Positions 53,427 to 63,899 of a DNA stretch of 64,000 nt are shown here, piece by piece. Position numbers and translations under genes: made by a program. Under the pieces are notes generated by a model. That model saw only the letters and a list, made by a program, of their open reading frames with translations. It was not told where the DNA came from and ran no database searches. Source of the stretch: Flaccisagitta enflata (Eukaryota; Chaetognatha; Sagittoidea; Aphragmophora); NCBI GenBank assembly GCA_965153355.1, contig OZ231128.1, positions 16,182,001 to 16,246,000 on the forward strand, read 5' to 3'. The stretch's first letter is position 1. Every line of letters begins with the position of its first letter.

Positions 53427-56400
53427 TTGCGCTACGAACACTGTGCAAAACCTGAACACTTGCGAAGCAATGCAATTCCGGCCAAACTGACAAAAAACGG
53501 CCAGAACGGACAACGACCGGAGTCCGGGAAAAGCGGCTCCAAATGCAATAAAGGCGATGTCGAAACACGGAAAAACAGTTCGGCGATGAGAAACAATAAA
53601 ACGCAGTATAAAAACGCAGCGTCGAAAAATGTTAACGTCATTGAACAAACACTTGTCGCTAGCCCCGCAACCCCCGATACGAGTGGGGTTAGAACCCGAT
53701 CAAGACTCAACGCGTCAAAAATCGTCGAAAACAGCCCAAAGGGGCTACCAAGAGGCAGGCCGCCGGGCTCGATAGCCGGCATCGGCACGCCGAACAGTAG
53801 ACGAGCAACCACTCGCGCGGAAATTGAAGCCGGGCGTCAGCGCACACTTAACCCTCTCAATTTCTCCCTCGACGAAGGAGGCAGCCATGATAATTCAGCG
53901 GCAAATTCAAAAAAAATCGATTCTTTCGACTCGAACATATCGAAACTAAAAAGCAAAACGTCGGAAGCCACTTCCAACGCAGTAAACGAAATTCTGCATG
54001 GAAATAACGCAAATAAAGCTGGCAGTCACCGACTGCAAATATGGAAAAACAAAGCAGTTGTCGCCTCAAGGAGAATAACAAAGTGTCCATCCGCCGGTGC
54101 TGAGACCAGCACCCATAAAACCATTTCTGCAACCCCTCTAACAATTCCCCCGTCTCTTTCCTTTCACATTTCAGATATTAACAGTGACAAAGAAACAGAA
54201 GAGAACAGCCAAAGTCTCGACCGGAAGCAAAAGCGCGCGCTGAGCGATACTTCGCCAACGGACCAACAAAAGAGACCAAAATCGTCACAAGCGTCACCCG
54301 GTCACGTGGCCTCTTTGATCGCTAACATCGAAGAAGACCAAAGAGACCAAGGAGTCTTCGCTTTCATCGGCGATACACTGGTCAATAAATCTCCACCCAC
54401 GGCAAGTCCACGGCCGACGAACGCTCTCCGGACGCCGAAGCCATCTTCGTCCACATCGATCTCTTCGTCGACGAGTGCATCGACCGCAGCTCCATCACCG
54501 CCAGCGATAACAGGTATAGCGGTAAGCAAAGCGGCGCCCGTTAGCCACCCAGAGCGTCAATTACCCGACCAAATATCGACGACGACAATGGCCACCGACA
54601 GTAATGACGACCGACAAGACGACACAGGAAACTCGAAACCGCCAACCGACACAGATAAGGACAAGAAGAAGAAAAAGAAAAAGAAGGCTAAAACCGATAA
54701 AGGAATTGTTGTGCCGCCGGGGACAAGCGAGCGCAAGGACTTGGAAGGGGGCCTTGAGGGCGAAGCCAGCGAAGAAGACTATGCGGACGAAGCTAGGCGC
54801 CGCATTGATGAAAAAGACGCCGAAGCTGACGCTATGGACATAAGCTACTCCTCCCCTCCAAACGACCTGGGGGCTACATCCGCTGACTACAACTCCAATC
54901 GCCTGAATGCCGCCAACACTCCCGGTGAGGCGCCGCCGCCGCCGCCACTTGCACGCGCCTCGTCGTCACCTACGACTCCCTCTATAGCCGCCGCCGCTGC
55001 AGCAGCGCCACCCCAACATCGACGCGCCGACATAACTCCCGCTCCCGTCGCCGCAGGAGCCCCCGCCGCCGCTGCCGCGGGAGCCCCCGCCGCCGCTGTC
55101 TCTGCCGCAGGAGCCCCCGCCGCCGCTGCCGCCGCCGCCGCAGCGCCACCTGTACTGCAACCCGACGATGCGTCATCTGCCTCCGCTCCCGTCGCCGCAG
55201 GAGCCATTGGGGGAATCCCAGGAGGCGCAGAGGGCAATGATCTGATCGACCCAAAAACTAAATCGTACAGACGCGTGCGTATCCATTGTCCGGCACTTAT
55301 CGCGCTTCCAGACATAATGTCCAATGGACAGGCGGATAGGCATCGTATCGGCGCCCGCCTCCTTCAACATCTCCGAGCCAACAAATCAGCAGTCACCATA
55401 ACAGACTGCTATATGGATGGAAGGAACAAAGGTTCAGTCATCATCAATGTAGGCGATGACAGAACCAAAAGTATCGCCTTAGACCAAAACTCCTGGCGTA
55501 CATTCCAACCGGGACCCGTCACCGCAGAGCTTGATGCCCCAAGGACGCCGACGCACCAGGCAATCCTCTTCCGTATCCCAACGAGTATGTCTGACGAATA
55601 CGTCAAGCAATTCTTGGAAGACATGGGAATCGAAGTCACCTCGGTAACCACGATCACGAGGGTCTCAAATTCGGGCGCTGCAAACAGAAACACGCGAGAA
55701 CAGAAGGTCATAATGACAAGCAAGGAGAACGTCAGGAAGCTCATTAACCCAGGGGGTGACGTAGAAGAAGGAACCATCGAGATCGGGTTCAAAAAGTTCA
55801 ACTGCGACATCTTCAGAGACACCAGAACCGGCCAGTGTCGAGACTGCCTTCGGTGGGGACATCATGGAGCAGCCTGCGTCTACGAACGTCGCTGTCGGAA
55901 GTGCGGCCAAACAGGGCACCACGAGAAATATCCGGAAGGTGCATCTAACATTCCCAACGACTGGGGAAGCAACATCTGCCCATTCGATGTTAAATGCGCA
56001 AATTGTGCGGGGGACCATCGGAGCAACTCGAGGGACTGCCCGAGAAGCATCAATTATAGGGAAATCGTCCAGAAGAAGAGAGATCTACGGCATGGTAGGC
56101 AAAACAACAGCAACAACATCAACACCAGTAACGGCACACAAGGTAATGATGACGTCATAAGACCTAACACCGCCCCGGAGGTAAACAGGAGCAATCCAAC
56201 CACAACGTCATGGGCAGACAGGGTCAATTACACAGCACAGGAAGACATAAGCTATCCGAGAAATGGTAGTAATGGCTGGCCAAACCCAGGTGGTTCTCAG
56301 AACCCTCAGGGAGTAGCATCTAACACACCCTCGGACACACGGGAGATTAAGGACCAAATGGACGCTCGCATCGCGACACTAGAAAAGACTGTCAACGATC

Positions 56401-57161
56401 TAGTCCTAGGACAACAGTACTTATGCAACAGACAAGAGGACGACAGGAAAAAGCAGAAAAAACGCACAAGAAAGATTGAAAAGAAACTAGACAACCAGTC
56501 AAAAAATCTTAAAGGGTTCTTTTCAAACTTTGTAAAGATCACTGCTCCACAACATGCAGGACAAATCATGGGGGCGTGGGACGACGCCGATGACAGTGAC
56601 GAAGAAGAGGAGACGGTCGCAAACACGAATGAGGAAGAAGGAGACGGATCCTCCTCAGGCTCAAGCGAAAGTGAAGATTCGGAGGCTGAGTCATCAGAGC
56701 ACGGATCTCGCGGCAGGTCGGCAGATCCCACACAAGATAATGATAAAACCAATGACAGCAAACTTAAAAATGGTAAACATAAAAATTTGACAGGACCCGA
56801 GCGCCAAGGTCAGGAAGTCCCAGATTCGCGTCCCAAGACTTCAGATACCGGAACAGATCACTTGAGGGCTTCCGGGAGCAGCATGTCGAAGCCCCCCCTC
56901 CCACTCCCGCACCCAGTTCTCCTAAAGAACCTGCAGGCAACTTCAGGTCAGGAAGTGGGTTTGGGATCCATAGATCTAACAAACGCCCGAGTTGCATTCA
57001 CGAATAACCATATTGTGATCCAAAGAAACACCATTCTAGATCTTCCAGAGTCGTGGAACCCAGCGCCTCTTCCGCCAAGACGGCCAGATCATTTGGCAGA
57101 GGCAGTCCTTTCCCTAACGAATGTGGAGCGCAGCCGGGACATCAACAGCGACAATGGATAA
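53427..57161 (+). CDS. Retrotransposon ORF1, gag-like nucleic-acid-binding protein
   Basis: 1244 codons from the first ATG, long for an ORF1 of this group. Order: a basic, Ser/Thr-rich N-terminal third; an acidic and Lys-rich stretch (DKDKKKKKKKKAK); a Pro/Ala-rich low-complexity region (about residues 495-600); an RRM-like fold candidate (about residues 700-780, AILFRIPTSMSDEYVKQFL); three CCHC-type knuckles; a Gln/Asn-rich stretch; a probable coiled coil (MDARIATLEKTVNDLV); and an acidic tail. Knuckle 1 is canonical (C804, C807, H812, C817). Knuckle 2 has Pro836 where the last Cys belongs. Knuckle 3 is CX2CX3HX6C (C857-C871). Expected role: RNA binding and RNP formation. The real start could lie at a later Met. 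The stop overlaps the ORF2 start. Confidence 0.88.
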   Translation: MRYEHCAKPEHLRSNAIPAKLTKNGQNGQRPESGKSGSKCNKGDVETRKNSSAMRNNKTQYKNAASKNVNVIEQTLVASPATPDTSGVRTRSRLNASKIVENSPKGLPRGRPPGSIAGIGTPNSRRATTRAEIEAGRQRTLNPLNFSLDEGGSHDNSAANSKKIDSFDSNISKLKSKTSEATSNAVNEILHGNNANKAGSHRLQIWKNKAVVASRRITKCPSAGAETSTHKTISATPLTIPPSLSFHISDINSDKETEENSQSLDRKQKRALSDTSPTDQQKRPKSSQASPGHVASLIANIEEDQRDQGVFAFIGDTLVNKSPPTASPRPTNALRTPKPSSSTSISSSTSASTAAPSPPAITGIAVSKAAPVSHPERQLPDQISTTTMATDSNDDRQDDTGNSKPPTDTDKDKKKKKKKKAKTDKGIVVPPGTSERKDLEGGLEGEASEEDYADEARRRIDEKDAEADAMDISYSSPPNDLGATSADYNSNRLNAANTPGEAPPPPPLARASSSPTTPSIAAAAAAAPPQHRRADITPAPVAAGAPAAAAAGAPAAAVSAAGAPAAAAAAAAAPPVLQPDDASSASAPVAAGAIGGIPGGAEGNDLIDPKTKSYRRVRIHCPALIALPDIMSNGQADRHRIGARLLQHLRANKSAVTITDCYMDGRNKGSVIINVGDDRTKSIALDQNSWRTFQPGPVTAELDAPRTPTHQAILFRIPTSMSDEYVKQFLEDMGIEVTSVTTITRVSNSGAANRNTREQKVIMTSKENVRKLINPGGDVEEGTIEIGFKKFNCDIFRDTRTGQCRDCLRWGHHGAACVYERRCRKCGQTGHHEKYPEGASNIPNDWGSNICPFDVKCANCAGDHRSNSRDCPRSINYREIVQKKRDLRHGRQNNSNNINTSNGTQGNDDVIRPNTAPEVNRSNPTTTSWADRVNYTAQEDISYPRNGSNGWPNPGGSQNPQGVASNTPSDTREIKDQMDARIATLEKTVNDLVLGQQYLCNRQEDDRKKQKKRTRKIEKKLDNQSKNLKGFFSNFVKITAPQHAGQIMGAWDDADDSDEEEETVANTNEEEGDGSSSGSSESEDSEAESSEHGSRGRSADPTQDNDKTNDSKLKNGKHKNLTGPERQGQEVPDSRPKTSDTGTDHLRASGSSMSKPPLPLPHPVLLKNLQATSGQEVGLGSIDLTNARVAFTNNHIVIQRNTILDLPESWNPAPLPPRRPDHLAEAVLSLTNVERSRDINSDNG

Positions 57162-60129
57162 TTCAGACGGAAGGCCAGTGGACGGTTCAATCAGATGCAC
57201 CGCCATTAATACAAACGGTAATCCACTGAGGTTAACTGAACTTGTAAATAGAATCAATAGTAAAACAAGCTCCCAGGATATATTTGTTCTAAATGACTGT
57301 CGCTTACACGCAGAAGACGAAGACAAAATCACGTTTAAAAATCACAACATAATGATCAGAAACAATCCAGACCGAGAAAGGTACGCTGGCGGAGTAGCAA
57401 TGGCAATCCCTAAAAAATACTTTGTGACGACAATCGACACACCAGAAAAGGAATCGATGATCTGCAAAATACAAATAAACAACAAGAGTCTCATAGTAGG
57501 GACTCACTACGTGCACCCTGGGGATCTGATTGACGCCACACTCATCAACAACCTTACAAATACAGCAGGAAACAACATACCGGCGATACTCCTTGGCGAC
57601 TTTAACTCCAGCCTCAAATCCTTCGGAAGCAATTGTGACACGACTAGTGGTGAAGCACTTCGTATCCTCACGGAATCTAACGGCTTATCGTACGTCAAAA
57701 ATAAAATACCGACATACATCAACAACAAACGCGGCGACGACAACGTGCTCGACATGATATTCCTCAATAGAAAAGCAAACGAAATCCTAATAAATTACAG
57801 TGTTGACGATCCAATTGGTAGCGACCACCTTCCGATAACAATAAACCTGAGAATGCGCCAACGAAACGAGCCCACGTTTAAAAGCGTTGTGAACGATGAC
57901 AAACTCCAAATAGAAATCGACAAAAATCTCAACGAAAATCCATCGAAAATCGACCTCAATCGGCGATTCGACGCGAAATTAATCGACGAAGAAATTGTGA
58001 ACTTCACCAAGTGCATCATGGACGGCAAAAACGCAGCAACACATACAAAAAGGTTAAGAACAAATAACGGTGTCGTACTTAGCGCTAGCACCAACGCCTT
58101 AATAACGGAACGACGCCGACTCATAAGGAAACGCACCCGTAATCGTGCCAACTTCTCATCAACTGAACGCCAGAGATCTAATTTCCTTGAACGTGAAATT
58201 AAGCGTCACATAAAACGAGATGAAGAGCTACATCTAATACATAAAGGATCTGAAGTGCTGAAAGAAAAGTGCCCAAAAAAAAGATGGAAAAAAATGAACG
58301 CCATCATGAATCGCAACGATAAAATCTCCTCGTTCAAAGCCCTAACAAGAGACGACGGAAGTAAGTGCCAAAGCAAACAGGACAACGTGGAAACCCATGC
58401 GACGCGACTAGAGCATACCTGCAGCCTTGACAACGATCCGCGAATCGACTCAAACTTCACAACAGCTGTGGACGATCATATTAAGGGGGATCATAGTGAT
58501 ATTGGTGAACCGACTGTTTGTGATAACATCGACAATATTGCTTTCAATGACGAACGCACATTCATGATGACAACGGTAGAAGAAACGACCAACCTGATTA
58601 AAGCTATTAAACCAAATGGCGCAGCGGGTCCGGACGGCATAGATCACTACCTTCTTAAACGCCTCACCACCCTTGCGATAAAACGCCTTGTGATAATCTT
58701 CAACGCCTGTGTCGCCACCTCATACTTCCCCAATGCCTGGAAACTAAGCTGGGTAACGATGATCCCCAAACCGGGGAAAGATGCAACTAAAAGCGGCAAC
58801 TATCGTCCGATCTCGCTTTGTGCTACAATGGGAAAAATCCTCGAAAAAATCTACTTGAAATCATTCAACAAATTTCTTGACGACAACAACAAACGCAGAC
58901 CAAGACAATGCGGTTTCGCCAAAGGACGTAGTGCTCAAGAATCCGTCATCAAACTAGCCGACGATATCTCCAACGCCTTTAAAAATGGTCAACACGTCAT
59001 CGGTGTCTTCATCGATCTTGAAAAAGCTTTCGATAAGCTATGGCACAATGGTGTCATCTACAAACTCCTGTGTGATAAAGCTCCCTACCCACTCATAAAA
59101 ATCATAGCCAGTTTCCTGCTGAATCGACAATTCCAAATAAAAGACGGCGACGTTCTCTCATCAATCCGAAGTCTGGGAGCATCAGCACCGCAAGGAGGAA
59201 CCTCTAGTCCTCCAATCTTCACTTATTACATCGGCGACGTGCCCGGATCTGACACCATGGATATAATTTGCACAAGAAGCGACGGCTCAGGATACGCCGA
59301 CGATAACGCCGAGTGGAGAGCGTTTGTAAAAACAAGAACTGGCTTACGAATCGCCGAGGTCGAAATCCAAAAATATCTCGACGCGCTACAGGTCTGGGGA
59401 AGCACATGGAGGATGCTTCCAAGCCCAATAAAAACCGAAGTGATGATTTTTAGTGACTCCAAACTCAATAGGAATCATGAAACAACGTTACAACTATTTG
59501 GGCAACGCCTAAGAACTGTGAAAGAAGTGTGTTTCCTCGGCGTAACATTTGACCAAGGCCTAACGTGGGCTAAACACATTAACAAACTCATCCAAAAAGC
59601 TACACCCCGGAGCATCCAAATAAGGAGATTCGCAGAAAGTCTCTACGGCAGAGACAATGGCTTAGTCTTGCAACTCGTTAACTCGCTAATCATCTCGTTG
59701 TTCGATTATAGCTCGGTCGCATGGATCAACGCTGCAGCCTGCCACTGGAACAAAATACACCAATGCCAAATGCGTGCGCTAAAAGGCATCTTAAACGTCC
59801 CCAGGCGTACTCCGGACCACGCTGTGTTTAACATCATAAACACCCCTACCTTCAAGGAGACCATAAGGAATAGAGCAATGAACAGATTTTGCGCGATCAA
59901 CAACAATAACCCAAACATGGCAAAATTTCAAAGCCGCTGTGTTATCAGCAAGAGGGGAAAGTTTACGAGCCCCTTTGAAAAACTAACTAGCCTATCAGGA
60001 CTTGACGATAGACTAAACAACACTAAGTGCATTATATGCACCTACTCACCGGACGGCATGACGAAAACACTGCCGAGGCCATTAACACATAAACTATGTT
60101 CTTTACACAGGCTATCATACTCGCAGTAA
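57154..60129 (+). CDS. Retrotransposon ORF2, AP endonuclease and reverse transcriptase
   Basis: 991 residues from the ATG at 57154, which overlaps the ORF1 stop (ATGGATAA). An upstream in-frame ATG at 57121 is less likely. The N-terminal domain is an APE-type endonuclease: INTNGNPLRL, LLGDFNSSL (Asp149) and IGSDHLPI (Asp224, His225). The RT has AAGPDGIDHYLL (490-501), YRPISLCATMGKILEKI (from 550), FIDLEKAFDKLW (Asp621), SAPQGGTSSPP, and YADDN (catalytic Asp716, Asp717). The thumb-like part carries FLGVTFDQGLTW. There is no RNase H, which with the ISL motif points to the Jockey/CR1 side of non-LTR elements. It makes target-primed cDNA. All motifs are intact. Confidence 0.95.
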   Translation: MDNSDGRPVDGSIRCTAINTNGNPLRLTELVNRINSKTSSQDIFVLNDCRLHAEDEDKITFKNHNIMIRNNPDRERYAGGVAMAIPKKYFVTTIDTPEKESMICKIQINNKSLIVGTHYVHPGDLIDATLINNLTNTAGNNIPAILLGDFNSSLKSFGSNCDTTSGEALRILTESNGLSYVKNKIPTYINNKRGDDNVLDMIFLNRKANEILINYSVDDPIGSDHLPITINLRMRQRNEPTFKSVVNDDKLQIEIDKNLNENPSKIDLNRRFDAKLIDEEIVNFTKCIMDGKNAATHTKRLRTNNGVVLSASTNALITERRRLIRKRTRNRANFSSTERQRSNFLEREIKRHIKRDEELHLIHKGSEVLKEKCPKKRWKKMNAIMNRNDKISSFKALTRDDGSKCQSKQDNVETHATRLEHTCSLDNDPRIDSNFTTAVDDHIKGDHSDIGEPTVCDNIDNIAFNDERTFMMTTVEETTNLIKAIKPNGAAGPDGIDHYLLKRLTTLAIKRLVIIFNACVATSYFPNAWKLSWVTMIPKPGKDATKSGNYRPISLCATMGKILEKIYLKSFNKFLDDNNKRRPRQCGFAKGRSAQESVIKLADDISNAFKNGQHVIGVFIDLEKAFDKLWHNGVIYKLLCDKAPYPLIKIIASFLLNRQFQIKDGDVLSSIRSLGASAPQGGTSSPPIFTYYIGDVPGSDTMDIICTRSDGSGYADDNAEWRAFVKTRTGLRIAEVEIQKYLDALQVWGSTWRMLPSPIKTEVMIFSDSKLNRNHETTLQLFGQRLRTVKEVCFLGVTFDQGLTWAKHINKLIQKATPRSIQIRRFAESLYGRDNGLVLQLVNSLIISLFDYSSVAWINAAACHWNKIHQCQMRALKGILNVPRRTPDHAVFNIINTPTFKETIRNRAMNRFCAINNNNPNMAKFQSRCVISKRGKFTSPFEKLTSLSGLDDRLNNTKCIICTYSPDGMTKTLPRPLTHKLCSLHRLSYSQ

Positions 60130-60359
60130 AGTGCGCCTGGGCAGCAAGGGCTTTTATTGTGGAACGATGCCCAATGATTGGGGGGGTCGATACCAGCTAT
60201 ATAATCGACAGAATAACAGACTTGTTCCTGTACAGTAAAAGAGACATAACGGTGACCATCCATAAACAAACCATTACTCGGGCCAACAGGCTCTTCAATA
60301 CATTTACATTTTCATTGCCTTTTTATGTATCAGTATCTATACTCCTTAAATCATTCCAG

Positions 60360-61991
60360 ATGGCGAAGCGTTCCAGCAGAGCAGCACGCGACCAGGAAGA
60401 GGACGATCAAAGCCACGCGAGAAGAAGACGCCGGGATAACGCCGACGATGAAGTAGCAACTTCGTCAGTCCGTAACGACTCCGATCAAAGGCAGGCAACG
60501 CGCCGCAGTTCTCGTCATCGCGGAGCGGAGGTCAACGCGGATCGCCGGGGCGAGGATCTCCCTCTTCCTCTTCCTCTTCCTCAAGCCTCTCGAGACGCCA
60601 GCCCTCAACCCGTCCGCAGCTCTCGTCATCGCGGAGCGGAAATCAGCGCAGATCGCCGGGGCGAGAATCGTCCCCCTCCTCAAGCCTCTCGAGACGCCAG
60701 CGTTCCGCCCGTCCGCTCTCCAGAAGATCCTAGACGACACCGCAGTGAAACTAGGATTGCGAGTGTCCGTCCAAGGACGAGTAACAGCCGGGATCACATC
60801 GCGGTCGAGGAAGCGCCGCGTGACGAGGATCCGATGATGAGAGATCTGAATGAACAGCGGGAAGACGAAAGGGAGTGGAAGAGTTTCATCCGCCACCGAA
60901 GAAATGACGAACACGCCTTCAGGACCGGCAGAAGCAGGAAGCCCAATAATTGGATCGACGACGATTGGGACGCGTGGAACAACGCCTACCCCTGTAGGGC
61001 CGAAAGGATGCGCCAACTTCGCCACCCGGCCTCGAGGCCCGCCCCTCCGCCACTGTCGACCGTCACTCTTCCGAATCGGTCGTCAACAGCGATGGCGCCA
61101 CCACTGCCGACTGGGTCACTTGGCGCCGATGACAAATTGGAGGACGTCTCGGACGAAGATGACGTCGAAGTCCTATCCATCATCAATTCACCTGGTGCCG
61201 ACTCTGCACCTCCTCCAAACAAGGTCAAGGCTTCGCAAGACAAGATCGCGGCAGATATCAAACATCGAGACGCACGCAAAGCGGCAGCACAGGCGATTGT
61301 TAGCGCGGCGAAAGCTTTCAAGACGCCAGAAGTAAAAAAGACGGCGAGGAAAACCACGGCGCCGTCGAGCCCTCGTCCACCGACGCCTCCGAGGGTGGGC
61401 AGTGGCCGCTACATACCACTCGATCCTCAATCGTCCTCGTCACCGTCGCCGCCGCCACATACGAGTCGACGTGTCGTGGCGGAAAGCTCCAACGACGAAG
61501 GAAGTCCAAATAAAGAAGGTTCTGATCCCCTCAAAGATCCGATCTACATTCGTAGGAAGAGCCAACTGGAAGAGCTCCGTCGAAGTGCATCGGCATCCGA
61601 AACGGAATCCAAAGGTCCCAAGGCTGCTCCCTCATCATCAAAGGAATCAGCTTCCAACGCCAACAAGAAGAAGAGGTCGGGCCTTCGTATGCACCCACTC
61701 AGCGGCGCGGCGCTGAGAGCAGGCGGCCTCGGTCCGGACGCCTCTCTGGCCAGCGTGCTCACCTTCGGGCTCCTGGGAATCCACTCCAGCGCCGCAGACT
61801 TCGTCGTCGAGGACGAAGAAGTTCGCGGCACGATGGTGTGGGAGTTCGGTGCAGGTGACGACCGCCAATTCGTCTTCCGTGATTTGACGAGCGAGGAGCG
61901 ACGCTTAATCCCGATCATGCCGAGCCGTGAAGACCCGGAGAAGAAGGTCGAGAAAGCGGAAGAATCGGACGAAGAAGAATCCGATGACTGA
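60360..61991 (+). CDS. Third ORF of the retrotransposon, function unknown
   Basis: 543 codons from ATGGCGAAGCG, 230 bp after the ORF2 stop; the same frame is open from 60096. Not recognised. Residues 1-130 are Arg/Ser/Asp-rich and basic-acidic, with a 37-residue tandem duplication (SSRHRGAEVNADRRGE and SSRHRGAEISADRRGE). A middle stretch has a possible folded part (EREWKSFIRHRRNDEHAF, WIDDDWDAWNNAYPC). Then come Pro/Ser-rich linkers, a Lys/Ala-rich helix (KHRDARKAAAQAIVSAAKA), and a C-terminal region with hydrophobic content (LASVLTFGLLGIH, GTMVWEFGAGDDRQFVFRDL) ending in an acidic tail. GC content and codon use look like ORF1/ORF2, not like the host flanks. It lies before the element's own 3' end, so it appears to be an element gene or a captured host sequence. 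Confidence 0.75.
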   Translation: MAKRSSRAARDQEEDDQSHARRRRRDNADDEVATSSVRNDSDQRQATRRSSRHRGAEVNADRRGEDLPLPLPLPQASRDASPQPVRSSRHRGAEISADRRGENRPPPQASRDASVPPVRSPEDPRRHRSETRIASVRPRTSNSRDHIAVEEAPRDEDPMMRDLNEQREDEREWKSFIRHRRNDEHAFRTGRSRKPNNWIDDDWDAWNNAYPCRAERMRQLRHPASRPAPPPLSTVTLPNRSSTAMAPPLPTGSLGADDKLEDVSDEDDVEVLSIINSPGADSAPPPNKVKASQDKIAADIKHRDARKAAAQAIVSAAKAFKTPEVKKTARKTTAPSSPRPPTPPRVGSGRYIPLDPQSSSSPSPPPHTSRRVVAESSNDEGSPNKEGSDPLKDPIYIRRKSQLEELRRSASASETESKGPKAAPSSSKESASNANKKKRSGLRMHPLSGAALRAGGLGPDASLASVLTFGLLGIHSSAADFVVEDEEVRGTMVWEFGAGDDRQFVFRDLTSEERRLIPIMPSREDPEKKVEKAEESDEEESDD

Positions 61992-62619
61992 AAGGATGAC
62001 AATCTCTCACCTCAGTCTCGAATCGACTTGATTACTTCGACAACCTTGTCAACATATCTGCGAGTTACGGCGGCAACACTAGGCACTAGACTCTGATTTG
62101 TAATTTTGATGGGAAGATCCCCAGTAAACCATTAACTAGAATAAATGTTGGTGCGAAGGACAACCACCAATTGTGTTTTAGGTAACGAGGACTGTACCTT
62201 GATAACTGCTGCCGATCCACGCCGCAAAATAGGACTTAGTTTGAAGTAATTGAGGTTTCTTGTCGAACCCGCGCCGACCTGACCCGAGTCTGGGCTGTTG
62301 ATATATGGCTGTGATAATCATAACCGTGATACCTGTTCGTTCTTCGCGTATGTGCGACTTTGTTTACTTGCACTTCACTATTTTGCATCCTGTATGGGTT
62401 ACATACCTATGTTTAGAATTACCCGCTCGCGCTAACTGATAAACGTGGATTTTGATTGTAAGCCGCCACTGGCCCACTGAGATACGTGTTTTGTTCGAAT
62501 AGACTTAGATCCAGTGTTAAAAACGATTTTGTTCTTGATTGTTGCAACCTTAATGGCTGTTATGCAACCTATTATGCAATAAAATGGATCAACTTCAAAC
62601 TTCAACTTTGACTTTGACA
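61992..62619 (+). other. Retrotransposon 3' UTR and 3' end
   Basis: No long frame. AATAAA at 62578-62583 and terminal short repeats ('aacttcaaacttcaac', 'tttgactttgac') to 62619, as at the 3' ends of Jockey/CR1-type elements. Confidence 0.7.
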
Positions 62620-62647
62620 TTTCTTTTTTAAAATTTGTGTTAACTTA

Positions 62648-62690
62648 GGATGAGGCACGCGACTGTTGCCCTCTTGGGCTTGTTCATTTA
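62648..62690 (-). mobile_element. Family A element, inner-arm half (A18 right)
   Basis: 'gttaacttaggatgaggcac', 'gcgactgttgccctcttggg', 'cttgttca' matches the A6 end ('gttaactatgtcccgcacgc', 'gacttattggtgttggcctt'). Completes the copy that begins at 52897. Confidence 0.6.
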
Positions 62691-62737
62691 TGTCTCCATT
62701 TCCCATTCTTGACATCAATAAAGTCATATTTGTAACT

Positions 62738-63732
<995 letters not shown>

Positions 63733-63899
63733 AACAAGGCCAGATACACGGCAATCCAGTCGCGGACGGTTGGGCAGGAGCAGTAATGCGAAAACTGCTC
63801 GGAATTCAAAAATGTGACGAACGGACTGACCTACCGACCTACCGACAGACCGACCGACACGGCAAGGTGTAGAGTCGCGTGTCCGCGACTAAAAACTAA
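63733..63899 (+). mobile_element. Family A hairpin element (A19)
   Basis: 'aaaacaaggccagatacacgg', inner arm GTCGCGGACGGTTGGGCAGG, 'gcgaaaactgctcgg', (GACC)n, 'caaggtgtagagtcgcg', hairpin GTCGCGTGTCCGCGAC, TAAAAAC. Full-length; the stem pairs with the arm (TCGCGGAC/GTCCGCGA). Confidence 0.9.

Larger units (their letters stand above)
53231..62619 (+). mobile_element. Jockey/CR1-like non-LTR retrotransposon with three ORFs
   Basis: A 9.4-kb GC-richer, microsatellite-free block. It has a 5' UTR (about 53275-53426), an ORF1 gag-like frame with CCHC knuckles, ORF2 with AP endonuclease and reverse transcriptase, a third long ORF, a 3' UTR with AATAAA (62578), and a 3' end of short tandem hexamers ('acttcaactttgactttgac'). 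No LTRs and no RNase H or integrase. The exact 5' end and a target-site duplication could not be fixed. The three frames are intact, so the copy is young or recently active. Confidence 0.9.

Noticed and set aside
59219-59468. Minus-strand frames over ORF2
   Set aside because: Shadows of the RT frame.
60096-60359. N-terminal extension of ORF3 overlapping ORF2
   Set aside because: Hydrophobic, unlike the rest of ORF3, and better explained as a chance open stretch; ATG at 60360 preferred, though not excluded.
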